Positions 1 through 8,966 of a DNA stretch of 57,968 bases are shown here, in pieces; the stretch's first letter is position 1, and the number at the start of each line of letters is the position of its first letter. The notes beneath the pieces were generated by a model. That model saw only the letters and a list, made by a program, of their open reading frames with translations. It had not been told where the DNA came from and did no database searches. Source of the stretch: Paraburkholderia nodosa DSM 21604 (GTDB lineage Bacteria > Pseudomonadota > Gammaproteobacteria > Burkholderiales > Burkholderiaceae). The DNA is taken from positions 1 to 57,968 of the forward strand of contig NZ_JAFA01000049.1 in assembly GCF_000519185.1 (NCBI RefSeq), written 5' to 3'. The translations under genes were made by a program, and so were the position numbers.

Positions 1-457
1 ACATGGTTGAGTACACAACCATTCGTGAACGAGGACGACGTCGGGCCGCTAGCGGGACCGATCCTCGACAAGTTCCGGGAAGTCATCGTGGGGACCGACA
101 ACTTGTACAAGCTCGCACGCAAGCACGAACTCAAGGTGGCGTTCGGGACCGACCTGATCTTCTCACCGGCCGTGACGGCGCGCCAAGGTTTGATGATCGG
201 CAATATGGCCCGCTGGTACAGCGGCTCCGAGACTTTGCGGATGGTGACGGGGGGAAACGGGGAGTTGCTTGCGCTCTCCGGCGAGCGCAACCCCTATCCC
301 GCCAAACTGGGGGTGCTGGAGCGGGGGGGCATGGGCCGATTTGCTGGTCGTCGACGGTAACCCACTCGACAACGTGGCATTGCTCGCCGATCCCGAGAAG
401 AACCTGAAACTGATCATGAAGGATGGGCGCATCTACAAGGATGCCATGCGGACCTAG
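1..457 (+). pseudogene. Amidohydrolase C-terminal part, frameshifted
   Basis: The 5' end lies outside the window. Frame 1 reads from base 1 through a segment typical of the C-terminal half of imidazolonepropionase-like metal-dependent amidohydrolases (VAFGTDLIFSP, then SGERNPYPAKLGVLE). At a run of seven G (323-329) the frame is lost. The expected ending (GAWADLLVVDGNPLDN to the TAG at 455-457) continues in another frame. Removing one G restores a continuous protein, so this is a single-base insertion. The family hydrolyses C-N bonds in cyclic amides or dipeptide-like substrates with a metal site; the GTD aspartate is visible. Whether the shift is real or a homopolymer sequencing error cannot be decided here. 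Confidence 0.7.
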
Positions 458-873
458 ATCTGCCTGTACAGGTTGTTGACCAGGTGAAGGCGAATCATGC
501 CGGCGGAGAGCTGGAGCAGCGCAGCGTGAATATCGAGCCAACATTCGAAGTGACAACCGGAGGAAGCGGCACCGATCAGCTGACAGCGGGATGAATGCGA
601 TCGTCTCGTAACAGCCCGTTGTCTGACCTGAGCCGACGTTTGAATCTCGGTCAAAATCTCCTGGTGAGCGGCAGGAGGTGGCCGCACTGCGTCCCACGAC
701 CGGGCACGGCCGGCGTCCCGGATGCGTGTCTCATGCAAAGGGCATGGGTCGACCCGTTGCTTCCGGTCGACCCGGTGTTCCCTCAACGGCAATTTTAAAA
801 GGTACATCGGCCGTTCGCGTGGTCCGATTAGCGGGGGGCTTGTTCGGACGATTCCGTCCGCCAGGCAAAATAT
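458..873. other. Region without a clear gene
   Basis: The short ORFs on both strands have no recognisable motifs, and I see no RNA gene or terminator. The region follows the broken amidohydrolase and precedes another decayed ORF, so it is probably degenerate sequence. Confidence 0.4.
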
Positions 874-1165
874 ATGTATCTCGCGGGTCCGGACACCAAA
901 GCCGATGATGCGAGGCGCCGAGTTCTCAAGCTGCTCGAGGATCGCATGCAAACGCTGCGTCCTTTCGCCGTTGCCAATCCTGACGAAGAGGAGTCTGCTG
1001 ATCCTGAACTTGACGCCGCTGACCCATTGAAGGGATTCGGTAAGCCGGAACAACGAAAACGTGTCGAGCAAGCCGCGGAAAACCACTCATTGCCCACTAC
1101 ACTCAATTCAGATGGAGCCCATGCCGTCTCCTCGTCGATTTGCGCCTGGCGGCCGCGGAATTGTA
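874..1165 (+). pseudogene. Decayed ORF, possibly a DUF3883-type fragment
   Basis: The first ~70 codons (MYLAGPDTKADDARRRVL through GFGKPEQRKRVEQAAENH) look like real protein: charged, helical, with good codon use. After ENH the sense-looking sequence moves to another frame (IAHYTQFRWSPCRLL, stop near 1165), as if one base were missing near 1094. The GFGKPEQRKRVEQAAENH stretch recalls the start of the DUF3883 (NO VEIN C-terminal-like) domain found next to helicase or nuclease modules, but this is from memory and weak. There is no convincing Shine-Dalgarno sequence. I treat it as an internal fragment of a lost gene. Confidence 0.35.
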
Positions 1166-1298
1166 AACACAGCAGGGGGCCAGGCGGGTAGGATGCGCGT
1201 TGTTGTACTGCGTGCCAGTTCACCATCCAACTCCAGTTTTCGGAAGACGGATGACCTTCACGGTTTTGTGACTCCCAGACAGGGCTACAGGGCAGACC

Positions 1299-3092
1299 AT
1301 GGACACGATGTACTCGATTTCTGACAGTCTTCGATTCTCTCTCGTCCTCATCAAGCCGACCCATTACGACGACGACGGCTACCCGATCCAGTGGCTCCGC
1401 TCGGTCATGCCTTCCAATACACTCGCCTGTATGTATGCGCTCGCTGATGACGCGCGAAAGAGAAACCTGCTGGGCCCCGACGTCCAGTTTGAGATCGAAA
1501 CATGCGACGAAACCAACCAGCGGGTGTGGCCAGAGCGCATCATTCGTGACCTGAAGGCAAAGGGCGGAAGATCGATGATTGGTCTGGTCGGTGTGCAGTC
1601 GAACCAGTACCCGCGCGCACTCGACCTCGCCCGCCAGTTCCGTGCCGCAGGCTTGCCGGTTGCGATCGGTGGCTTCCACGTTTCTGGCTGCATCTCCATG
1701 CTGCCGGAGATGCCCGCTGAGCTTAAGGAAGCGCAAGCAATGGGTGTGGCGCTCTTCGCTGGGGAGACCGAGGGGCGGCGTCTTGATGAGGTCCTTCTCG
1801 ACGCGTGGAACGGTGCAATGAAGCCCTTGTATAATTTCATGGACACGTTACCGTCGCTCGAAGGTGCTCCCCAGCCCTTCTTGCCGCGCAGGCATATCGA
1901 ACGCACGGCAGGTACCTATACCTCGGTTGACCTCGGTCGTGGTTGCCCGTATCAGTGCTCGTTTTGCACCATCATCAACGTGCAGGGGCACAAGAGTCGC
2001 TTTCGCACCCCTGACGATCTCGAAAAGATCATCCGCGAGAACGCAAAGCAGGGCATCGACCGGTTCTTCGTCACGGATGATAATTTCGCTCGCAACCACG
2101 ACTGGGAAATCCTTCTCGACCGCATCATCGAACTTCGGGAAAAGGAAGGCATTCACTGCGGCTTCACGATCCAGGTCGACACGCTCTGTCACAAGATTCC
2201 AAACTTCATCGAGAAGGCAACGCGCGCGGGCGTACGTCGCGTGTTCATCGGGCTTGAGAATATCAATCCCGAGAATCTGATCGCGGCCAAGAAGCGGCAG
2301 AACAAGATCACCGAATACCGCGCCATGCTGCAGAAGTGGCGCGCCCACGGCGCGATTACCTACGCTGGCTATATCATCGGATTCCCGGCGGACACGAAAG
2401 AATCGATCCTGCGCGACATCGAGATCATCAAGCGTGAATTGCCAATCGACATTCTCGAATTCTTCATGCTTACCCCGCTTCCGGGCTCCGAGGATCATCA
2501 GACGATGGTAAGGAACGCTGAATGGATGGACCCGGACATCAACAAATACGACACCAACCACCGGGTCACGCACCACCCGAAAATGTCGGACGCTGAATGG
2601 GAAGAAGCGTATCGGTGCGCCTGGAGCGCGTTTTACTCGTACGAGCACATCCGCACTATCGTCAAGCGGGCAGCGCAGATCCCGAACGGCCGACCGAAGA
2701 CGATCATGCGCACAATCGCCTGGTTCAGACTGATGATCGAACACGAGGGTGTGCATCCGCTCGAAGGGGGAGCCCTGCGAATGAAACACCGCCGTGACCG
2801 CCGTTGGGGGCTACCGGTCGAATCGCCGCTTCGCTTCTATCCGCGCTACTGGAGTGAGACCGCTGTCAAGTTGACAAAATATCTGCGCTTCTACCTCAGG
2901 ACAGAGGCGACCCTCAGGGAAGTCATGAAGGCACCGGAACGTTACGCCTACACGGATATCGCCATCACGCCGCTGCAGGAAGAGGAGTTCGAGCAGCTTG
3001 GACTCTTTCACGCCACGAGCGGCGGCGAGGCAGCGCTGGCTGTCCACCACCGGCGTATTGCTATCCGGTCATCGGGCCCGTCTGCAGCGTGA
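1299..3092 (+). CDS. B12-binding-domain radical SAM protein
   Basis: 597 residues. The N-terminal ~190 residues look like a cobalamin-binding Rossmann-type domain (IGLVGVQSNQYPRAL, then LPVAIGGFHVSGC). The radical SAM core follows, with the cluster motif C216-x3-C220-x2-C223 (RGCPYQCSFC) and later strands (DRFFVTDDNFARN, RRVFIGLENINPENL). The C-terminal ~170 residues are family-specific. Such enzymes bind a [4Fe-4S] cluster and SAM and often methylate or rearrange unreactive carbons; the substrate cannot be read from sequence. The ATG at 1299 has an AGGG six bases upstream; a second in-frame ATG lies at 1308. It stands alone between two broken genes, so context gives no substrate clue. Confidence 0.85.
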   Translation: MDTMYSISDSLRFSLVLIKPTHYDDDGYPIQWLRSVMPSNTLACMYALADDARKRNLLGPDVQFEIETCDETNQRVWPERIIRDLKAKGGRSMIGLVGVQSNQYPRALDLARQFRAAGLPVAIGGFHVSGCISMLPEMPAELKEAQAMGVALFAGETEGRRLDEVLLDAWNGAMKPLYNFMDTLPSLEGAPQPFLPRRHIERTAGTYTSVDLGRGCPYQCSFCTIINVQGHKSRFRTPDDLEKIIRENAKQGIDRFFVTDDNFARNHDWEILLDRIIELREKEGIHCGFTIQVDTLCHKIPNFIEKATRAGVRRVFIGLENINPENLIAAKKRQNKITEYRAMLQKWRAHGAITYAGYIIGFPADTKESILRDIEIIKRELPIDILEFFMLTPLPGSEDHQTMVRNAEWMDPDINKYDTNHRVTHHPKMSDAEWEEAYRCAWSAFYSYEHIRTIVKRAAQIPNGRPKTIMRTIAWFRLMIEHEGVHPLEGGALRMKHRRDRRWGLPVESPLRFYPRYWSETAVKLTKYLRFYLRTEATLREVMKAPERYAYTDIAITPLQEEEFEQLGLFHATSGGEAALAVHHRRIAIRSSGPSAA

Positions 3093-3159
3093 TATCGTTG
3101 ACAATGTCATCCAGTTTTCCTGGGCATCTACCTGTTTTCTGGTCTGGCAGGCTGTTGAA

Positions 3160-3903
3160 ATAGCTCCCGCCGTCGTTCAGAAGCCGCCGTCGCTCACGCC
3201 AATGGGAGTACAGGCTCTAGATCGCTGCCGGGAAATCCTGGATGGTTTCGCGCAGTTGAAATCCCTGGCCGCTACGCCCGAGCCGGAAGGCGTGTTTCGG
3301 CTGGGTCTCGTCAACGGACTCGCCGACGCGAGCCTGGCCGAGCGCGTGGCGGCCGTCATTGCGCGATTCCCTCGTCTCTCGCTTCGTCTGAAGTCCGGCT
3401 GGAGCAACGAACTGGCAGAGCAGCACCGCATGGGAATGCTGGACGCCGCGATCATCCTCGCCGGCGAAGACGTGGTTCATCACGCGGAGCCGATAGGGCA
3501 GGAAAGCCTCGTGGCGGTCGGCGCGCGCGGTCTTGCCGCAGCGCCCGACAGGTGGAAACGCCTTGGCTGGATTCTGAGCCCCGAACCGTGCGATGGGCGC
3601 CGCAGCCTCGCGAGGCGTCTCGCGCTAGACGACCGACCGCTGGTCGTGACAGCCGAAATCGAGCATCAGGGGCTCCAGACGGAACTTGTGCGCCAGGGCG
3701 TCGGCCTCGGGCTGATGCCAGAACGGTCGCTCGGAGCACCGAAATTGACCGGCATCGAGCCAATCATTGGCGCCTGCGGAACGCTGCGTTTTAACGTGCT
3801 GCTGCTGCGTTCGCCACATCTGGGACAGATGGGGAGGGTCGCGGACGCGATCGCCGAGGAGATGGGCGAAAGTTGGCTCGAAAAGACAAAAACATCTGGC
3901 TGA
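3160..3903 (+). pseudogene. LysR-family regulator lacking its DNA-binding domain
   Basis: From PPSLTPMGVQ onward the sequence matches the linker and substrate-binding domain of LysR-type regulators (FRLGLVNGLADASLAERVAAV, then LVRQGVGLGLMPERSL). The usual ~60-residue N-terminal winged helix-turn-helix is absent. Upstream in the same frame is non-homologous sequence after the end of the radical SAM gene. The open frame starts as early as 2998, inside that gene, but those residues are a shadow. Without its DNA-binding head the product should not act as a normal regulator. It is a 5'-truncated remnant, probably from a deletion near 3150. Confidence 0.7.
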
Positions 3904-3990
3904 ACTGGTATGTTCTTCGGCGCGCACGGTGGTGCGGCGGAATTGACTCAAATCCCCGCCGTCCAACAACCGCCCCGCGCTGCGTTTCTG

Positions 3991-4854
3991 CTATGCGTAG
4001 CGCTTCGCCTCCTGCAGCAATTCAGATGTCCCGATCACTGCATTGAGGCCGTCGAAATCGAGCATCCTTGCGCGCCAGTCGGCGGTCGATCCCGACGCGC
4101 GCAGCGTGGCGTAATACCCTTGCAGCGTGTGCGCCACCGCGCGCGCCGTGCCGCCAGGAAAGATCACGATGCCAAAGCCGAGTTCGGCGAGCGCCGACAC
4201 GCTTTGCACCGGCGTCTTGCCGCCTTCGACCATGTTCGCGAGCAGCGGCACGCGCCCGGCGAAGCGCGTGCAGGCCGTTGCCATTTGCTCCTGCGTGCGT
4301 AGCGCTTCGATGAAAAGCGCGTCCGCGCCGGCTTCCAGGTAGTGCTCCGCGCGCTCGAGCGCGGCTTCGAATCCTTCCACGGCCACGGCGTCCGTGCGGG
4401 CGAGGATCAGCGTGCACGGGTCGTGGCGTGCGTCCACTGCGGCGCGCACCTTGCCAGCCATTTCCTGCACGCTCACCACTCCTTTGCCGTCCAGATGTCC
4501 GCAGCGTTTCGGGAAGGTCTGGTCTTCGAGCTGGATCATCGCGGCGCCGGCGCGCTCGAAGCCGCGTACCGTGCGCTTCACGTTGAGCGCGTTGCCAAAG
4601 CCGGTGTCCGCGTCGACGATCACAGGCAGCGCGACGCGATCTGCAATGCGCGCGAGTGTGTCTTCCACCTCGGGATAAGTGGTGAGGCCTACGTCCGAGC
4701 GGCCGAGCCGCGTATAGGCGATCGAGGCGCCCGAGAGATAAAGCGCTTCGAAGCCCGCTTGCGCGGCGATCAACGCAGAAAGCGCGTCATAAACGCCGGG
4801 CGCGAGCAACACCCCTTCGCCAAGCCTCGCTTCAAGTGACGGCGATGTCGTCAT
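3991..4854 (-). CDS. Isocitrate lyase/PEP-mutase family lyase
   Basis: 287 residues, the usual length for the family that includes methylisocitrate lyase, 2,3-dimethylmalate lyase and oxaloacetate decarboxylase-like enzymes. Visible motifs: PGVYDALSALIAAQAGFEAL at the N-terminus, the metal-site loop PVIVDADTGFGN, the active-site loop KRCGH with the catalytic cysteine, and ILARTDA. The KRCGH cysteine favours carbon-carbon lyase over phosphoenolpyruvate mutase chemistry. The ATG overlaps the TGA of the flavoprotein upstream (ATGA), so it is translationally coupled. As last gene of the operon it probably cleaves a substituted malate made by the aconitase-type hydratase into a keto acid plus a carboxylic acid. 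The exact substrate is inferred, not seen. Confidence 0.85.
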   Translation of the reverse strand: MTTSPSLEARLGEGVLLAPGVYDALSALIAAQAGFEALYLSGASIAYTRLGRSDVGLTTYPEVEDTLARIADRVALPVIVDADTGFGNALNVKRTVRGFERAGAAMIQLEDQTFPKRCGHLDGKGVVSVQEMAGKVRAAVDARHDPCTLILARTDAVAVEGFEAALERAEHYLEAGADALFIEALRTQEQMATACTRFAGRVPLLANMVEGGKTPVQSVSALAELGFGIVIFPGGTARAVAHTLQGYYATLRASGSTADWRARMLDFDGLNAVIGTSELLQEAKRYA

Positions 4855-6263
4855 GCTGTGGACTCCTTTTCATTGGATATTGAGCGTTGCGCGATTACAG
4901 TTTGCGCCGCGATATGGCCGCCCGCGACCGCCGAGAGCAGGCCGTTGCCGGAGAGGTAACCCCAGACGGCATTACCCGAAACGCCACGCGCGGCGCCGCC
5001 CGCGGCCAGCAGGTTAGGCAACGGCGTGCCGTTTTCGCGCAGCACACGGCAGTGCGCGTCGATGTCGAGACCGCCTTGTGTGTGAAAGAGCGCGCCGGTT
5101 ACTTTCACGGCGTACCAGGGCGCCTGGAGCGCGCGCGTGAACTGGCGCCCGTCCGGCGCCGTGACGCCGGGCACGATGCTCTCGAACGTGGCGCGCAGTG
5201 CGGCAGCGTCGCATCCGATGATCGCTGCCAGCGCATCCACGTTTTCGGCGGTTTTCAGCGCGCCGGCCGCCTCGGCTTCGCAGAAGTCTGGAAACGTGCG
5301 CGCGAGCGCGAGCGTCTGGGCGTCGAACACGTTCCACGCCACGCCGCCCGGTTGGGCAAGCACGTGAACGGCCGCTTCGGAATAGCCGTGCGTCTCGTCG
5401 TGGAAGCGCTGGCCCGCGCGGTTGATCTGTACGCCGCCATCCATGATCACGGCCCACGAAATCAGAATGCCGTGCGGGCTCGCCCACGAGCCGTGGCCCT
5501 GGTAGCCGCCCAGGTCGGCTTCGCCCGCGTCGAGCTGGCGGCCCCACAGCAGCGCACTGCCGTCGTTGCCTTCGTGGCCGCCGTAGACGGCTTCGGCCAT
5601 CTCCGGCAACAGCGCCTCGCGCAACGCCGCATTACCGCCAAAGCCGTTGCAGGCAAGTAGCACCGTGTCGCAGAGCAGGTATTCCATCGTGCCGTCGGGC
5701 CGCTCGCCGCCAACCGCCACGACGCGCGCGTCGTCGTCCACCCAGAGTTCGCGCACCAGCGTACGCGTGAGGATCGCCGCATCGGTGGCGGCAACGGCGC
5801 GCTCCAGCGCCGCCATGAGCGCCGCACCGGTGCGCTCTGGCAGGCTGTGCATGCGCCGCGCGGTGTGGCCCGGATACAGGAAGCCGTCGAGAATCTCGAA
5901 TTCGAGGCCGTGGCGCGCGAGCGCGTCGATGGCCGCGCCCGAAGCCTCGCTATAGGCGCGCACGAGATGCGGCGCGGCCGTGCCTTCGGTCTTGCCGAGG
6001 ATGTCGGCGGCGAAGCGTTCGGGGTTGTCGTCGATGCCCGCGTCGCGCTGCACTGCGCTGGCCGCCGCCGGGATGAAACCGGAGGAGAGCGCAGTTGACC
6101 CTCTTGGCGCGGCGTCGCGTTCGAGCAGCACGCAGTCGATGCCGGCGTCCTGCAGCGCGAGCGCGGCGGTGAGTCCGCAGGCCCCCGCACCGACGATCAC
6201 GACACTCACATGGGGCAGGTCGGCAGTGCCCGGCAGCCCGCGTTTGACGATAGGCGCGCTCAT
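4851..6263 (-). CDS. FAD-dependent fumarate-reductase-type dehydrogenase
   Basis: 470 residues from the ATG at 6263, which overlaps the stop of the isochorismatase-fold gene (ATGA). The N-terminal dinucleotide motif is VVIVGAGACGLTAALAL, followed by GSTALSSGFIPAAAS and the family-typical GGVQINRAGQRFHDE. The C-terminal FAD closure is AAGGAARGVSGNAVWGYLSG. The fold is that of soluble fumarate reductase, 3-ketosteroid dehydrogenase and tricarballylate dehydrogenase (TcuA), which introduce or remove a double bond next to a carbonyl or carboxylate. In this operon a likely job is oxidising a substituted succinate to the corresponding maleate or fumarate before hydration. No signal peptide is seen, so it is cytoplasmic. 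A much longer upstream open frame exists, but it is a shadow of the neighbour. Confidence 0.85.
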   Translation of the reverse strand: MSAPIVKRGLPGTADLPHVSVVIVGAGACGLTAALALQDAGIDCVLLERDAAPRGSTALSSGFIPAAASAVQRDAGIDDNPERFAADILGKTEGTAAPHLVRAYSEASGAAIDALARHGLEFEILDGFLYPGHTARRMHSLPERTGAALMAALERAVAATDAAILTRTLVRELWVDDDARVVAVGGERPDGTMEYLLCDTVLLACNGFGGNAALREALLPEMAEAVYGGHEGNDGSALLWGRQLDAGEADLGGYQGHGSWASPHGILISWAVIMDGGVQINRAGQRFHDETHGYSEAAVHVLAQPGGVAWNVFDAQTLALARTFPDFCEAEAAGALKTAENVDALAAIIGCDAAALRATFESIVPGVTAPDGRQFTRALQAPWYAVKVTGALFHTQGGLDIDAHCRVLRENGTPLPNLLAAGGAARGVSGNAVWGYLSGNGLLSAVAGGHIAAQTVIAQRSISNEKESTA

Positions 6264-6880
6264 GTCGCGAGCCGGCCCGCGAAGGCCTCGCAAGTGGTGA
6301 CGTCCGCCACGGTGCGCAGATCGGCTAGCGCCGCCTCGTGCGCCGTTTGCGTCGACGCCGCACAGCCGTCCGCAAGCACGAGCACGCGATAGTCGCGCAT
6401 ATGTGCGTCGCGCGCCGTGCTGGCCACGCCGCCGTTGGTGACGATGCCGCACACCGCCACGGTGGCGATGCCCGCGCGGCGCAGCACCCAGTCGAGCTGC
6501 GTGTTGAAGAACGCCGAGTAGGCGACTTTCCACACGCTGGCGTCGACGTATTGGGCCAGTTCGGGCAAGGTGGCGTGACTGGCGGAGCCAGCCACGAAAT
6601 CGCCGCGCGCGAGGAACGGGCGCAACTGCCGCAGGTGGGGCGAGATCATGGGCTCGCCGTTGGCGTCGGGCCACAGCGTGAACTGGCTCGCCGCGACGTA
6701 GCCGCCCGCCGCCTTGAGCTGGCGGGCGAGGGGTGCTACGCGTGCAGGCAGCGCGCGAGCCTCGGGCGCCACCGCGCCGCCGCGATCGTAGGCGCCGCCC
6801 GCGCCAATGAAGTCATGCTGCAGATCGACGATCACGAGCGCTGTGCGCCGCGCGTCGATGCGGGTGTCGTGTGCTGTCAT
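6260..6880 (-). CDS. Isochorismatase-fold hydrolase lacking the usual cysteine
   Basis: 206 residues. The start ATG at 6880 lies 10 bases after the hydantoinase A stop, with ACGGA upstream. The N-terminal catalytic aspartate motif is LVIVDLQHDF, and a conserved-looking lysine follows in WKVAYSAFF. In amidase members (N-carbamoylsarcosine amidase, RutB, maleamate amidase) the nucleophile lies in a TNVCVES-type motif. Here the segment reads VTNGGVASTARDA, with glycine at the cysteine position. True isochorismatases (vinyl-ether hydrolases) also lack that cysteine. The operon context would suggest a half-amide hydrolase after ring opening, but the missing cysteine argues for other chemistry. It is best called isochorismatase-superfamily protein, substrate unknown. 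Confidence 0.8.
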   Translation of the reverse strand: MTAHDTRIDARRTALVIVDLQHDFIGAGGAYDRGGAVAPEARALPARVAPLARQLKAAGGYVAASQFTLWPDANGEPMISPHLRQLRPFLARGDFVAGSASHATLPELAQYVDASVWKVAYSAFFNTQLDWVLRRAGIATVAVCGIVTNGGVASTARDAHMRDYRVLVLADGCAASTQTAHEAALADLRTVADVTTCEAFAGRLAT

Positions 6881-6890
6881 GGCGTGTCCG

Positions 6891-8966
6891 TCAGATCGCT
6901 TCGCGTGTGATGAGGAGGTTGCCGAGCGCATCCACCCGGGCGCTAAAGCCGGGCTCCAGCCAGATGGTGGTGTCCGACTGCTCGAGAATGGCGGGCCCGC
7001 TCACGGCCGCGTCCACGGGCAGTGCGAGACGCTCGTAGCGCGTGGCTTCCCACCACTGGCCCGCGTGATAGACCTGCTGCGTGCCGAGCGGCGCGGGCAT
7101 GTCGTTTGCCTGCGGTGCGAGCACCGCGAGGTCGAACTTCGGCCGCACGCCGATCCGCGCATAACGCAGGTTCAGAATGCGCACGGGAATGCCGTCGAGC
7201 GCGCGCCCGAACGCTTCGCGATAGATCGTCTCGAACGCGCGCGCGATGCCCGCGCGATCGAGCGTGTCGCGCGTCACCGGCACGCGTACGGTGTGGCTTT
7301 GCCCCACGTACAGCATGTCGAGTTCGATGCTCTCGCGCACCGCCTCGAAGCGCACGCCGGCCGAGTCGAGTCGCTGCTGGCACGCCTGCGCCATGGCCTC
7401 GACGCGCGCGTTCAGATCGTCGACATCAAGCGCGGCGAGCGGCTGGTTGAGCGTCTGGACGCCGTCGTGCCGCATGTCAGCGATCACGCAACCGAGCGCC
7501 GAGGTCACGCCCGGGTAGCGCGGCACGATGCCCGTGGTAGTGCCCACCTCTCGCATCATCGCGCATGCATGCAGCGCGCCGCCGCCGCCAAAGGGCATGT
7601 AGGCGAACTGGCGCGGGTCGTGCCCGCGCTCGATCGAAACGAGGCGAATGGCGCCCGCCATACGCGCATTGGCGACGGTAAGAATCGCTTCGGCGGCGGC
7701 GTGTACGTCGAGACCGAGCGGCGCGGCAACGTGCGTGCGGATCGCTTCGGCTGCGCGTTCGCTGTCGAGCTTCGCGAGCAGGCCGCCGCCAAGCGGGCGG
7801 TCGGCGGCAATGCGCCCGAGCAGCACGTTGGCATCCGTCACGGTGGGGCGTGTGTTGCCGCGGCCGTAGCAGACTGGGCCGGGAATGCTGCCCGCCGACT
7901 CGGGGCCCACCTGGAGCAGGCCGCCCGCGTCTACGGAGGCGATCGAGCCACCGCCCGCACCGATGGTTTCGATCTGGATCATCGGCGAGCGCACCACCAT
8001 GCCGAATTCGATCGAAGTCTGCGCGGAGAGCGACGCTTCGCCGCCCGCCACGAGCGAGACGTCGAATGACGTGCCGCCCATGTCGCCTGTCACGACATTG
8101 GGAAAGCCCGCCGCGCGGGCGATGGCCGCGCAGGCGATCACGCCGGCCGCCGGCCCGGAAAGGGCGGTGCGCACGGGCACATCGCTCGCCGTCTGGCGCG
8201 ACATGATCCCGCCATTGCTTTGCACCACCAGCAATTCGCCGCCGAATCCTTGCGCCTTGAGGTCGCGCTCCAGCCGCCCGAGGTAGCCGCCCACGACCGG
8301 TTGCAGCGCGGCGTTGAGCGTGGCCGTCGAGCAGCGCTCGAATTCGCGGATTTCAGGTAGGACTTCGGTCGCCGCCGTGACGTTGCTGTTCGGCCAGAGT
8401 GCGCGCACGGCCGCCACGGCGCGCTGTTCGTTGACGGAGTTCGCGTAGGCGTTCACGAAGAACACGCAAACGGCTTCGCAATCCGCATCGAGGAGTGCCT
8501 GGGCGGCGGCCTTCACCTGTTCGAGGTCGACTTCGGTGTGCACGGTGCCGTCGGCGAGCACGCGCTCGTTCACTTCGAGTCGCAGGTTGCGCGGCACGAC
8601 GGGTTCGAAGTCGCCGCGCAGGCCCCAGGTGGCAGGCCGGTCGCGCCGGCGCATTTCGAGCACGTCGCGAAAGCCTGCCGTCGTGATGATGCCGGTGCGC
8701 GCCACCTTGCGCTCGAGCAGCGCATTGGTGCCCACGGTGGTGCCATGCACGATGGTCGCGATGGCGCGCGCGTTGCCGGCGCTTGCACCGTCGCCCACGC
8801 GCTCGATGCCGTTCATGAAGCCGCGCGCCTCTTCGCCCCGCGTGGAGGGCACCTTGACGATGCGCGCCGCGCCGGCGGCTTCGTCGAGGACGAACAGATC
8901 GGTGAAAGTGCCCCCGACGTCGACGCCGACGACGAGCGGCGCTGCCGCGTTGATTGCTGCGCTCAT
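6891..8966 (-). CDS. hyuA: Hydantoinase/oxoprolinase A subunit (ATP-dependent)
   Basis: 691 residues, normal for HyuA. It begins with an acetate/sugar-kinase-like nucleotide loop (VVGVDVGGTFTDLFVLD), continues with TIVHGTTVGTNALLERK and GDMGGTSFDVSLV, and has the typical FGGGGALHACAM segment. With HyuB these proteins hydrolyse cyclic amides such as 5-oxoproline, N-methylhydantoin or caprolactam at the cost of ATP; relatives carboxylate ketones. The ATG at 8966 overlaps the hyuB stop (ATGA) and has GGAG upstream. It is an intact partner of the hyuB gene immediately upstream. The class is certain; the ring opened is not readable from sequence. Confidence 0.92.
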   Translation of the reverse strand: MSAAINAAAPLVVGVDVGGTFTDLFVLDEAAGAARIVKVPSTRGEEARGFMNGIERVGDGASAGNARAIATIVHGTTVGTNALLERKVARTGIITTAGFRDVLEMRRRDRPATWGLRGDFEPVVPRNLRLEVNERVLADGTVHTEVDLEQVKAAAQALLDADCEAVCVFFVNAYANSVNEQRAVAAVRALWPNSNVTAATEVLPEIREFERCSTATLNAALQPVVGGYLGRLERDLKAQGFGGELLVVQSNGGIMSRQTASDVPVRTALSGPAAGVIACAAIARAAGFPNVVTGDMGGTSFDVSLVAGGEASLSAQTSIEFGMVVRSPMIQIETIGAGGGSIASVDAGGLLQVGPESAGSIPGPVCYGRGNTRPTVTDANVLLGRIAADRPLGGGLLAKLDSERAAEAIRTHVAAPLGLDVHAAAEAILTVANARMAGAIRLVSIERGHDPRQFAYMPFGGGGALHACAMMREVGTTTGIVPRYPGVTSALGCVIADMRHDGVQTLNQPLAALDVDDLNARVEAMAQACQQRLDSAGVRFEAVRESIELDMLYVGQSHTVRVPVTRDTLDRAGIARAFETIYREAFGRALDGIPVRILNLRYARIGVRPKFDLAVLAPQANDMPAPLGTQQVYHAGQWWEATRYERLALPVDAAVSGPAILEQSDTTIWLEPGFSARVDALGNLLITREAI

